A stretch of 16,683 nt of DNA from an uncultured Bdellovibrio sp. (GCF_946478835.1 NZ_CAMLDV010000074.1:1-16683), one strand, 5' to 3'; counted from the stretch's first letter, positions 1 to 6,519 are shown. The notes: a model not told the origin generated them from the letters alone. Program-made: numbers and translations.

Positions 1-53
1 GTACACTGTACTGCGACGACGAGCAACGCGGAAGAAACTGGAGCGGCGGCGCA

Positions 54-1217
54 CTAGGCAAGTGTTTTAACAGCGTCTTTGAGTTGGTCCACTTTATTGA
101 GTTTTTCCCAAGTGAACGACTCTTCATTGCGGCCGAAGTGACCGTAAGCTGCTGTTGGGCTGTAGATAGGTCTCAAAAGATCCAAATCTTTTGTGATTCT
201 TGCAGGTCTCAAGTCGAAAACTTGGCGAACTGCTTTTTCAAGAACCTCAGAGCCCACTTTGCTTGTACCGTAATCGTTAACGCTGATGCTTACAGGTTCA
301 GCAACACCAATGGCATACGCCACTTGAACCAAGCATCTTTCAGCCAAACCCGCACCCACGATATTCTTAGCAATATGACGAGACGCGTAAGCAGCAGAGC
401 GATCCACTTTCGAAGGATCTTTACCAGAGAAGGCACCACCGCCGTGAGCACCGTGACCACCATAAGTGTCCACGATGATCTTACGGCCTGTCAGACCCGC
501 ATCACCCATAGGGCCACCCGTTACGAAACGGCCTGTTGGATTGATGAAGAATTTTGTTTTCGCATCAATCCAGTTTCCTGGGATGGATTTTTTGATCAAC
601 TCTTCTGTGATGAATTCTTTGATTGTCGCGTTCGACACAGAATCCGCATGTTGAGTTGAAATCACGATGGCGTCGATACGTTTTGCAATTCCATTTTCGT
701 ATTGAACAGTGACTTGAGATTTTGCATCCGGGCGGAGCCAGTCGACTTTGTTGGCTTTGCGAAGTGCTGCCAAATCTTTCACAAGTTTGTGAGACATCGC
801 GATGCTTAGAGGCATCAATTCCGGAGTTTCATTCACAGCGTAACCGAACATCAAACCTTGGTCGCCCGCACCTTGATCGTCAGACAAAGTTTCTTTTACG
901 CCGACAGCGATATCTGGAGACTGCTGACCTACCGCGATCATCACGCCGCAAGTTTTGTAGTCAAAACCTTTATCAGAGTGGTCATAGCCAATACGCTTTA
1001 CAACTTCACGAGCAACTTCAGAGAAGTTTACTTTTGCTGATGTTGTGATTTCTCCACCAACAACAATCAAACCTGTCGTCAACAGGGTCTCACAGGCGAC
1101 ACGGCCCTTTGGATCTTGCGCCAAAATAGCGTCCAAGATGCCATCAGAGATTTGATCCGCCATTTTATCCGGATGCCCCTCAGAGACTGATTCACTCGTA
1201 AAAAGATAGTTTTTCAC
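54..1217 (-). CDS. metK: S-adenosylmethionine synthetase (methionine adenosyltransferase)
   Basis: This cytosolic enzyme makes S-adenosylmethionine from methionine and ATP. The product is 387 residues, a normal length. The family signatures are all visible: the N-terminal [11 protein letters not shown] motif (ATP binding, H15 and D17), [12 protein letters not shown] at residues 116-127, and the phosphate-binding [16 protein letters not shown] at residues 259-274. The start is a GTG at 1217-1215, preceded on the minus strand by GAGGAA about 8 nt upstream; no in-frame ATG suits the conserved N-terminus better. It is probably transcribed separately from the gene upstream, because a 127-nt structured leader lies between them. 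The adenine-salvage genes mtnN and apt, which handle by-products of SAM use, are about 4 kb away. The function is certain. Confidence 0.98.
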   Translation of the reverse strand: MKNYLFTSESVSEGHPDKMADQISDGILDAILAQDPKGRVACETLLTTGLIVVGGEITTSAKVNFSEVAREVVKRIGYDHSDKGFDYKTCGVMIAVGQQSPDIAVGVKETLSDDQGAGDQGLMFGYAVNETPELMPLSIAMSHKLVKDLAALRKANKVDWLRPDAKSQVTVQYENGIAKRIDAIVISTQHADSVSNATIKEFITEELIKKSIPGNWIDAKTKFFINPTGRFVTGGPMGDAGLTGRKIIVDTYGGHGAHGGGAFSGKDPSKVDRSAAYASRHIAKNIVGAGLAERCLVQVAYAIGVAEPVSISVNDYGTSKVGSEVLEKAVRQVFDLRPARITKDLDLLRPIYSPTAAYGHFGRNEESFTWEKLNKVDQLKDAVKTLA

Positions 1218-1344
1218 TGCTTTTATTCCTCATTAGGAAAGGTGTTAATGAGCTCGGTTTGGGTCTTCGAAATTATACCCGAAACCATCCTAAATGCCCT
1301 TCGCATTTAGCGAACGGCCAACCTACCAAAGCAGTAATGAGGGG
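1218..1344 (-). promoter_or_regulatory. Structured 5' leader of metK (candidate riboswitch or operator region)
   Basis: Three inverted repeats follow one another on the minus strand. The first is CTAAATGC / GCATTTAG, a perfect 8-bp stem with a 5-nt loop (1290-1310). The second is GGTTTcGGGT / ACCCAAACC, 9 bp with one bulged C (1256-1286). The third is CTCATTA / TAATGAG, 7 bp (1229-1252), whose 3' arm runs into the GAGGAA ribosome binding site. A second copy, CCTCATTA (1335-1342), is fully complementary to the TAATGAGG at the ribosome binding site. Possible promoter elements are TTGACC (1343-1348) with a weak TAGGTT 17 nt on, or a TATAAT (1272-1277) lacking a good -35. No U-tract follows the hairpins, so they are not ordinary terminators. 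I could not match this to a known SAM riboswitch class. Confidence 0.5.
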
Positions 1345-1944
1345 TCAAGATCCCTTGGGTTTGTGATAATAAAAATAACCCAGTTCCAGGAAAAATAATG
1401 TGAACCCGCCAACAAGACTGATCAGCCCTAAACCAATCATAAACTGCGTCAGCGTTTTCCCTAAATCAGACAGCGTCGACTCCGGCACCACCCCGGCCTC
1501 GTGAAGATAAAACATCAAAACGTAAGCGAAGGCCGAAAGGAATGTCCAGATCGCCGCGTGAGTTTTATTTGTGAGGAGTCCCACAATCAACGGCAACACC
1601 GCAAACCAAATCAAGGTCGGCGAGTAAAAGCCGCCGGTGAAAAACGAAAAGGAAAACTGAAAGGTCATCCCCGCTATCACCATGTTGTAGGCCGCCAAAG
1701 TCATCGAACGGGAAAGCCGGTAAACCAACGGCGACAACGCGTGAATCACCGAACAGGTGATTCCAATGGCTGCCAACGTTTTCCCTTGGACGAAGAACAG
1801 AGAAATAAAACTATATGTCCACATTAAGAGACCGGTGATCACGGTCACGACAATAAGAAGGCGGTATTTATAAAGCTGAGTGAGCTGATCTTCTTTCACT
1901 GAAGCTGAAAAAAGAAAACTCTCCCAATGGGGTTTTTCATTCAT
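1345..1944 (-). CDS. Orphan six-helix membrane sensor domain, no output domain
   Basis: This 199-residue inner-membrane protein has about six hydrophobic helices, near residues 27-52, 57-76, 81-103, 106-125, 129-150 and 164-193. The segment FTGGFYSPTLIWFAVLPLIVGLL resembles the GG-x-SP-x-x-W-F pattern in the membrane input domains of many histidine kinases and diguanylate cyclases. In those proteins a kinase or GGDEF domain follows the last helix. Here the chain stops after a short basic tail (HKPKGS), and the metK leader follows, so no output domain remains. The ATG at 1944 has no clear ribosome binding site and lies only 21 nt after the hpf terminator stem. The role is unknown; it may modulate a separate kinase or be the remnant of a larger sensor. 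Confidence 0.75.
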   Translation of the reverse strand: MNEKPHWESFLFSASVKEDQLTQLYKYRLLIVVTVITGLLMWTYSFISLFFVQGKTLAAIGITCSVIHALSPLVYRLSRSMTLAAYNMVIAGMTFQFSFSFFTGGFYSPTLIWFAVLPLIVGLLTNKTHAAIWTFLSAFAYVLMFYLHEAGVVPESTLSDLGKTLTQFMIGLGLISLVGGFTLFFLELGYFYYHKPKGS

Positions 1945-1965
1945 GTTACACGTACGTTCAAAAAT

Positions 1966-1996
1966 AAAGGGTGGTTGTTTCTAAACCACCCTTTTT
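1966..1996 (-). terminator. Rho-independent terminator of hpf
   Basis: A perfect 11-bp stem (1966-1976 with 1984-1994, core GGGTGGTT / AACCACCC) has a 7-nt loop and is followed on the minus strand by a T-rich tract. It sits between the hpf stop codon and the next minus-strand gene. The plus strand also carries TTTTT after the stem, so the structure could act in both directions. Confidence 0.88.
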
Positions 1997-2036
1997 AGTT
2001 TGTCTATCAAATGTCGTTCTCTCCCAAACGACTTTA

Positions 2037-2387
2037 TTAGGCCGCCTTTTTGAAGCGGATTGCCTGCTCCAAACGACCTTCTTTTGTAAGCTCCGGTTTT
2101 TTATGATTTTTAAGCTGCTTGCTGATTTTTAGAAATTGTTTTTCCAGTTTTTCTGAAACAGCGTCGACGGCTGCGTACACATCCATTCCAAAAGCTGTGG
2201 CCTTAAAATATTTTTCACGAGTGTTGACGGAGATCTCAACGCAGAATTCATTTTTCTGCTTACTGAAATACACGCTGCCGTACCCATCTTTAAGCAGGAA
2301 GCGTCCGACCTCTGACATTCTTTCTTCCGTATAAGTAACAAGGGAGTCAGAGTGGTCCAAGTGCTTAAAGGTATAGTTGAGTTTCAT
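2037..2387 (-). CDS. hpf: Ribosome hibernation promoting factor, short form
   Basis: This is a 116-residue member of the HPF/RaiA (sigma-54 modulation, S30AE) family. Such proteins bind the 30S decoding region and silence ribosomes in non-growing cells. The sequence keeps the family pattern: an N-terminal strand followed by a region with ERMSEVGRFL, then VEISVNTREKYFKATAFGMDVYAAVDAVSEKLEKQFLK, and a basic tail. The C-terminal dimerisation domain of long-form HPF is absent. AGGAG lies about 8 nt before the ATG. In many proteobacteria hpf directly follows rpoN; here it is about 4.5 kb away, behind a TPR-like gene. It has its own sigma-28-type promoter (2430-2456) and its own terminator. The family assignment is secure. 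Confidence 0.93.
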   Translation of the reverse strand: MKLNYTFKHLDHSDSLVTYTEERMSEVGRFLLKDGYGSVYFSKQKNEFCVEISVNTREKYFKATAFGMDVYAAVDAVSEKLEKQFLKISKQLKNHKKPELTKEGRLEQAIRFKKAA

Positions 2388-2429
2388 TTGTCTTCTCCTT
2401 TTTGGCTGGTCATTTCAGCCCGTACTTCT

Positions 2430-2456
2430 TTATCGGCCAGACCCGACTAAAGATGA
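2430..2456 (-). promoter_or_regulatory. Sigma-28 (FliA-type) promoter of hpf
   Basis: On the minus strand TCATCTTT (2449-2456), exactly 11 nt, then GCCGATAA (2430-2437). The -10 box equals the known FliA consensus, and the -35 box matches six of eight positions of TCAAGTTT. Transcription would start near 2423, giving a leader of about 36 nt with a small GGCTG/CAGCC hairpin and then the ribosome binding site. Confidence 0.72.
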
Positions 2457-2471
2457 GCCTTATATTGAGAC

Positions 2472-2954
2472 TCATTTGGATTTATTTTTGGTTAATTGGC
2501 AGCGCTTAAAAATTTCGAGGTCTTCTCGATTATTTAAATAACGGCTGACCGGCGCCATATTTTCGTACGCTTGGCGGCATCGCCCCTGTTTGGCTTCAAT
2601 TTTTGCATCGAAATAAGAATCCCGCAGAGCCGCTGGCAAACGGTCCACGTGCCGGGGGCTTAAAGCGCCCTCTTCTAATTGTTTGCGGTATTTTTTTAAG
2701 GCCTCTTCGGATTGTTTTTGCACGTCACGGATGTCAGCGTAACGCGGAGGAATTTCTTTAGGAAGTTTTCTTGCCGTGTCGATAGCCCCTTCAAAATTTC
2801 CCGCATGAAAATAGATTTTAGTTTTCTGATAGAGCGCCTCGATCTCCTGAGGATCAATTTTTCTTTCTTTCACCCCAAATGGATTGCCAAGAAAGCCCAA
2901 GGACAAGCCCACTACCGCCACAAAAAACGTCGCAATTTGATATGACCTTTTCAT
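2472..2954 (-). CDS. Signal-anchored TPR-like periplasmic protein of unknown function
   Basis: This 160-residue protein has an N-terminal hydrophobic segment (about residues 7-23) after MKRS, so it is exported or anchored in the inner membrane. The rest is helical and charged. YQKTKIYFHAGNFEGAIDTARKLP looks like one TPR-type helix pair, followed by a charged helical stretch. Two cysteines near the C-terminus (C126 and C152) could form a disulfide in the periplasm. I do not recognise a named family. The ATG at 2954 has no ribosome binding site but lies 7 nt after a sigma-28-type -10 box, which points to a leaderless mRNA. hpf lies 84 nt downstream on the same strand with no terminator between, so read-through into hpf is likely. 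Confidence 0.8.
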   Translation of the reverse strand: MKRSYQIATFFVAVVGLSLGFLGNPFGVKERKIDPQEIEALYQKTKIYFHAGNFEGAIDTARKLPKEIPPRYADIRDVQKQSEEALKKYRKQLEEGALSPRHVDRLPAALRDSYFDAKIEAKQGRCRQAYENMAPVSRYLNNREDLEIFKRCQLTKNKSK

Positions 2955-2961
2955 AGATTTC

Positions 2962-2988
2962 TTATCGGAATTTCCAGACCAAAGCTGA
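2962..2988 (-). promoter_or_regulatory. Sigma-28 (FliA-type) promoter of the TPR-like gene
   Basis: On the minus strand TCAGCTTT (2981-2988), exactly 11 nt, then TCCGATAA (2962-2969). The -10 box matches seven of eight positions of GCCGATAA. Only 7 nt separate it from the ATG at 2954, so the transcript should start at or next to the start codon. Confidence 0.66.
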
Positions 2989-3021
2989 GCCTTTTCAGCG
3001 TTTCATTACAGAACGTTTAAC

Positions 3022-3048
3022 TCATTTTTTTTGTCGAAATGCCGATAA
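3022..3048 (+). promoter_or_regulatory. Sigma-28 (FliA-type) promoter of the FReD gene
   Basis: TCATTTTT (3022-3029), exactly 11 nt, then a perfect GCCGATAA (3041-3048). Seven nt separate the -10 box from the ATG at 3056, the same geometry as the divergent promoter. No ribosome binding site is present, which fits leaderless translation. Confidence 0.7.
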
Positions 3049-3055
3049 ATTAGCT

Positions 3056-5287
3056 ATGAAAACACTGGGAACACCTGCACGTCTATTTGCTTTCCTCAGC
3101 CATTTGGTTTTTCAAAAATCATTTGCGATTAATACGGCGTCCGAGGGATTCCATTTAACTCACGGAACTTCGATGAGTATTCCTGTTCACAACCAGTGCA
3201 AAATTCTCACGAACACACATGCGACAAAAGATTATTTTGTTCCGACATTGAATCTCACAGGGTGGACGACATTTCTTTCGAACAAACCTGCTGCGGTTCT
3301 TACTAAAGACTGCCGCTCGTGCAAAGAGATTAAAGACAACGGAGGCGCGTGGATCGGCAGTGGCATGTACTACATTGATCCCGATGGCGCCGGAGCCAAT
3401 GCTTCTTACGTCACTTACTGTGACATGACCACGGACGGTGGTGGATGGACTCTGGTGTGGAGTAACTTGCGTGGCGGAACAAACAAGCCGACAACAAATC
3501 TGAGTTTTTACAACACCACATCTGGAAGCAACACGCCCCGCTGTTCATTGGCGAATGGAAGCACTTCGGCAACTGGTGCAAATTGTTCTCTCGTGACAGG
3601 CAATAAAGAACAATACAATTACTTTGTCGGATTAGATCAGTGGAATGAGATCGGTAAAAAACAAAAGTACATGGACTTCATGTACGAGTGGAGAACCGAT
3701 TACGGCAAAGCCGCAGCTCAAGTCGCAAAGATGGCTTTGGAAAAATTTGATCCGTTTCGTCAGTACACTTTGAATCTGTTGAATCTTACAAATCTAACGG
3801 GCTCCGTCGCTCCAGGCCTCACCGCTTATCATACGGGAAAAGCTCTCACTGCGGTGGATACCGACGTCACTCTCGGCGGATCATCTTGCTCTGCGGGATA
3901 TAGCAACACTCCTTTTTGGTATTACACTTGTTGGAGTGGTTCTATGACCGGTGGCGGTGAGACCATGGGTGGAGGTTATTATAACGGCGCTTACTGGGTG
4001 AACTCCGTGAAAGCATACGCGACTGATGCGGATGCGGCGACGGGACAAGCTGCGGGAAATGGTTGGTATTATGTTCGTGAGTATTCAACGTATGCAAATT
4101 GTTACGAACACAAAAAATTGGGCGGCGCTACCACAGATGGTCTTTACACAATTGATCCCGACGGTCCGGGAGGAAATGCGCCTTTTCAAGCTTACTGCGA
4201 TATGACGACGGATGGCGGGGGATGGACTCGCATCTTTAGACATAATATCGCTGGAGGATATTTTGCGAGCCTTGGAGCTGCGGCCTCTGCAAATCCTGCC
4301 GATCCTACCAACAATTTGTATTCAATCATCAATAAGCTTGAGAGTTTCCGCAGTCACGGCCGTTTTCTTTTCCGCATAAGTTGGCCGGGCCGAGCCGCAA
4401 AAAATATTTGGTATCAAACCAGCAACCCCACAACAGACGTGAACGTTGCAGGATATTATCCCGTCAGCATTGGCGCGACAATGCCAGAGTGGATTGGTCT
4501 TGAGTTAGGAAACGGTACTCATGGAGCGGGTAATAGCAACAACTCTTATATTGATGGATGTAACGGAAGTTGTTGGTGGTACTCCATTGGTGCAACAGCC
4601 GCCTATAATGGCGGTATTCCCGATGCGAGTTCATTCGATGGCTCGACGTCTCACTCTTCGGAGGTCAATCTATGGGTGAAAGAAATTGATCCTCCGCAAA
4701 TTTATTCTTCGTGCAAAGCTATTTATGATGCGGGCTATGCTTATGGAAATGGAATTTACTACATTGATCCTGATGGAGCGGGAAACAACAACCCGCCAAT
4801 CCCCGTTTACTGTGACATGACTTCGGACGGTGGCGGATGGACTCGCGTTCTCTATCACGATATTGCAGGTGGATACTTTGCGAATGGAGCTGAAGCAAAT
4901 TCTTATAACGTGTACAATCCCACAGCCACCCGTTATTCAATTTTAGGTAAACTTGAAAGTTTCCGCCGCAGTGGAAAGCTTGAGTTAAAAATAGATTGGC
5001 CGGGATATGCGCCAAGAAACTGGTGGACTCAGACAAGTAATTTCACGTCGCAAGCAGCGGCGGGATACACAGCTGTTTCTATCGGCTGCTCAAGTAACTT
5101 CTGGGGCGGCTTGGAGTTTAACAGCTCAACAACCTCTTCACTTGCCGATGGTTCCGTAGGATCGGGTAACTGGTTCTATGCTATCGGCGCTTACGCTGGC
5201 TGGGGAACTCCCGTCGGACTCCCCTCTTGTGACGATATGGCTGGATCCAATGTTGGTGTCCCTAAAGTAGAACTCTGGATTAAGTAG
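3056..5287 (+). CDS. Secreted protein with three fibrinogen-related (FReD-type) domains
   Basis: This 743-residue protein starts with a plausible Sec signal peptide (basic n-region, hydrophobic LFAFLSHLVF, cleavage after SFA at residue 24). Three copies of the fibrinogen/ficolin/intelectin N-lobe signature follow: a Cys, then YYIDPDG or TIDPDG, then YCDMT(T/S)DGGGWT. The Cys pairs are at 86/89 and 122, 349 and 381, and 553 and 586. Unit 1 (about 86-340) is the longest and holds FWYYTCWSGSMTGG, resembling the C-lobe WWY-x-x-C region. Units 2 and 3 are close copies of each other and both end in LW(V/I)K. Animal FReD and intelectin domains bind sugars or acetyl groups. I infer a surface or released lectin-like adhesin; the ligand is unknown. 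Its 3' end overlaps the convergent mtnN by 8 nt. It is the only large plus-strand gene here. Confidence 0.88.
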   Translation: MKTLGTPARLFAFLSHLVFQKSFAINTASEGFHLTHGTSMSIPVHNQCKILTNTHATKDYFVPTLNLTGWTTFLSNKPAAVLTKDCRSCKEIKDNGGAWIGSGMYYIDPDGAGANASYVTYCDMTTDGGGWTLVWSNLRGGTNKPTTNLSFYNTTSGSNTPRCSLANGSTSATGANCSLVTGNKEQYNYFVGLDQWNEIGKKQKYMDFMYEWRTDYGKAAAQVAKMALEKFDPFRQYTLNLLNLTNLTGSVAPGLTAYHTGKALTAVDTDVTLGGSSCSAGYSNTPFWYYTCWSGSMTGGGETMGGGYYNGAYWVNSVKAYATDADAATGQAAGNGWYYVREYSTYANCYEHKKLGGATTDGLYTIDPDGPGGNAPFQAYCDMTTDGGGWTRIFRHNIAGGYFASLGAAASANPADPTNNLYSIINKLESFRSHGRFLFRISWPGRAAKNIWYQTSNPTTDVNVAGYYPVSIGATMPEWIGLELGNGTHGAGNSNNSYIDGCNGSCWWYSIGATAAYNGGIPDASSFDGSTSHSSEVNLWVKEIDPPQIYSSCKAIYDAGYAYGNGIYYIDPDGAGNNNPPIPVYCDMTSDGGGWTRVLYHDIAGGYFANGAEANSYNVYNPTATRYSILGKLESFRRSGKLELKIDWPGYAPRNWWTQTSNFTSQAAAGYTAVSIGCSSNFWGGLEFNSSTTSSLADGSVGSGNWFYAIGAYAGWGTPVGLPSCDDMAGSNVGVPKVELWIK
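4100..5284 (+). repeat. Tandem duplication encoding FReD units 2 and 3
   Basis: Two adjacent coding units (about 4100-4690 and 4712-5284) align along most of their length. Shared markers in order are IDPDG, YCDMT-x-DGGGWTR, the IAGGYF block, KLESFR, (I/D)WPG, WxQTSN, AGYxxVSIG, a W(W/F)Y(S/A)IGA block, and LW(V/I)K at the end. Unit 1 shares only the N-terminal signature closely, so the copy that produced units 2 and 3 is more recent. Confidence 0.8.
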
Positions 5288-5855
5288 TCACCATTTTTCT
5301 ATAGTACTCGAACAACTTTTTTGAACCGTACACAAGGTTGGCTTCCCAATCGTTGTGCGCGTTGTGATCAGCACCATCAGTGATGTACTTTAAAGAAATC
5401 AACTGCACGCCCATCTTGCGGCAGACTTTTGCCAAAGCATAGCCTTCCATATCGACAAGCTCACAGGGAACTTTCGGTGCCCCCGTTTCAAAACTGTCTC
5501 CGGTTCCGCAAATTCCTTTTGGAAGTTCCGGGAAATAAGGAATGAGTTCAATTCCACTTGGCAAGGGATCAAAGGGAGTTTCTCCGACTTTAAATCCCAG
5601 AGGCGAAATATCCATGTCTCTTTGCACGAAAGTGGAAACTTCGACTAAATCGTGGGTTTTAAATTTTGAGCTTCCCGCCGTACCAAGGTTGATCATCACT
5701 TTGCATTTTGTTTTGTGAATCACATCCATGGCTGTTAAAGACGCATTCACTTTACCGATACCCGTATAAATGACAGGAATATTTTCTTTTTCAAAAAGTC
5801 CTTGTGATTCTCCAGGCAGAGCCATCACAAGCGCGACATCATTAATATTGAACAA
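5280..5855 (-). CDS. mtnN: 5'-methylthioadenosine/S-adenosylhomocysteine nucleosidase (Pfs/MtnN family)
   Basis: This enzyme cleaves MTA and SAH to adenine plus the thioribose moiety. At 191 residues it is shorter than the usual 230 or so, but the key residues seem present: E16 in MALPGES (equivalent to E. coli E12), E137 in VDMEGYA (E174), and D160 in YITDGAD (D197), along with NLGTAG and GTGDSFETG. The start is TTG at 5855-5853 with AAGAGG 9 nt upstream. The next Met is residue 11 and would cut off the first beta strand. The reading frame overlaps the end of apt by 14 nt. Apt can turn the released adenine into AMP, so the two genes form one salvage step. A different nucleosidase substrate, such as futalosine, cannot be excluded from sequence alone. 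Confidence 0.82.
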   Translation of the reverse strand: MFNINDVALVMALPGESQGLFEKENIPVIYTGIGKVNASLTAMDVIHKTKCKVMINLGTAGSSKFKTHDLVEVSTFVQRDMDISPLGFKVGETPFDPLPSGIELIPYFPELPKGICGTGDSFETGAPKVPCELVDMEGYALAKVCRKMGVQLISLKYITDGADHNAHNDWEANLVYGSKKLFEYYRKMVTT

Positions 5856-6339
5856 GGGAGAAAACCTCTTCGTTATTAAATTTCATTTTATTCAAGAAAG
5901 TGAGATTCACCAGAACCGCCACTGATTCCACTTTGTAGCCTGCGTTCTGACTTAAATCAATAGCCGCTTGCAGTGTTCCGCCCGTCGCCAAAACATCGTC
6001 GACGATCATGATTCGGCCTTTTCCTAAAGGCAGTTCAATCTCCGCAGTTCCGTATTCCAGAGCATAAGTAAGTCTTTTAGTCGGAGGAGGCAGCTTGCCT
6101 GCTTTACGAATCGGCAGAAAACCTTTTTTATGAGTCGCTGCCATATGTGATGCCAAAATAAATCCGCGCGATTCAATTCCTGCGAAACAATCTATTTCAG
6201 TCAAATTCACTTTTTTCACGAGTTGTTTTGAAACGAAATCCATCGCTTCAGGATTTTGTAAAAGAGGCGACATATCTCGAAATAAAATGCCTTCTTTAGG
6301 GAAATTAGGCACATCGCGAATCAGGCTCTTTAAGTCCAT
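5842..6339 (-). CDS. apt: Adenine phosphoribosyltransferase
   Basis: This cytosolic purine-salvage enzyme joins adenine and PRPP to make AMP. The 165 residues match the family length. Typical features are the N-terminal IRDVPNFPKEGILFRDMSPLL, the substrate-loop region FAGIESRGF, and the PRPP-binding motif MIVDDVLATGGT at residues 111-122. GGAGG lies about 6 nt before the ATG at 6339. It is the first gene of an operon with mtnN, whose frame overlaps its stop codon. A candidate -10 box and a palindrome lie upstream. Confidence 0.95.
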   Translation of the reverse strand: MDLKSLIRDVPNFPKEGILFRDMSPLLQNPEAMDFVSKQLVKKVNLTEIDCFAGIESRGFILASHMAATHKKGFLPIRKAGKLPPPTKRLTYALEYGTAEIELPLGKGRIMIVDDVLATGGTLQAAIDLSQNAGYKVESVAVLVNLTFLNKMKFNNEEVFSLVQY

Positions 6340-6366
6340 CAGGCCCTCCAGAAGTGGGTTTGCGGT

Positions 6367-6385
6367 TGTTCGAACACAGAATATA
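6367..6385 (-). promoter_or_regulatory. Candidate apt promoter -10 box and overlapping palindrome
   Basis: A TATATT (-10-like, 6380-6385, minus strand) lies about 40 nt before the apt start codon. A perfect 10-bp palindrome, TGTTCGAACA (6367-6376), covers the expected transcription start and could be an operator. No good -35 box is visible at normal spacing, so this is tentative. Confidence 0.35.
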
Positions 6386-6489
6386 GCGATGACATAAAAA
6401 ACGACAGTCCTTTTCTTACAAAGATTTTAGGACCGAGACACTGCGGTCATAAGAGCCCGATGTATTCCGACAGCCGTTAGGGATCTTTT

Positions 6490-6519
6490 TTGCTTGATCG
6501 AGTTTTTCAAAACTATTCT
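6490..6519 (+). promoter_or_regulatory. Weak candidate promoter of the small cysteine-rich gene
   Basis: TTGCTT (6490-6495), 18 nt, then TATTCT (6514-6519), in front of the plus-strand gene at 6561. Both boxes are imperfect. The 221-nt gap between apt and this gene (6340-6560) must hold two divergent promoters; apart from these sites and a short GACCG/CGGTC inverted repeat (6431-6448) I see nothing in it. Confidence 0.25.

Noticed and set aside
1..57. Open plus-strand frame of 18 codons ending in TAG at 55-57, possibly the 3' end of a convergent gene, and a GTACACTGTAC palindrome at 1-11.
   Set aside because: All three plus frames are open over this short GC-rich edge, so there is no way to tell a real gene end from chance; the palindrome is short and at the window edge.
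1272..1277. TATAAT on the minus strand as the metK promoter -10 box.
   Set aside because: No acceptable -35 box at 16-18 nt, and it falls in the loop of the second hairpin; kept only as a possibility in the leader entry.
1950..1957. ACGTACGT palindrome upstream of the orphan sensor gene.
   Set aside because: Only 8 bp and squeezed between a terminator and the start codon, with no second copy in view.
3173..3175. Internal ATG (residue 40) as the true start of the FReD gene.
   Set aside because: It would discard the plausible signal peptide, and the sigma-28 promoter geometry fits the ATG at 3056.
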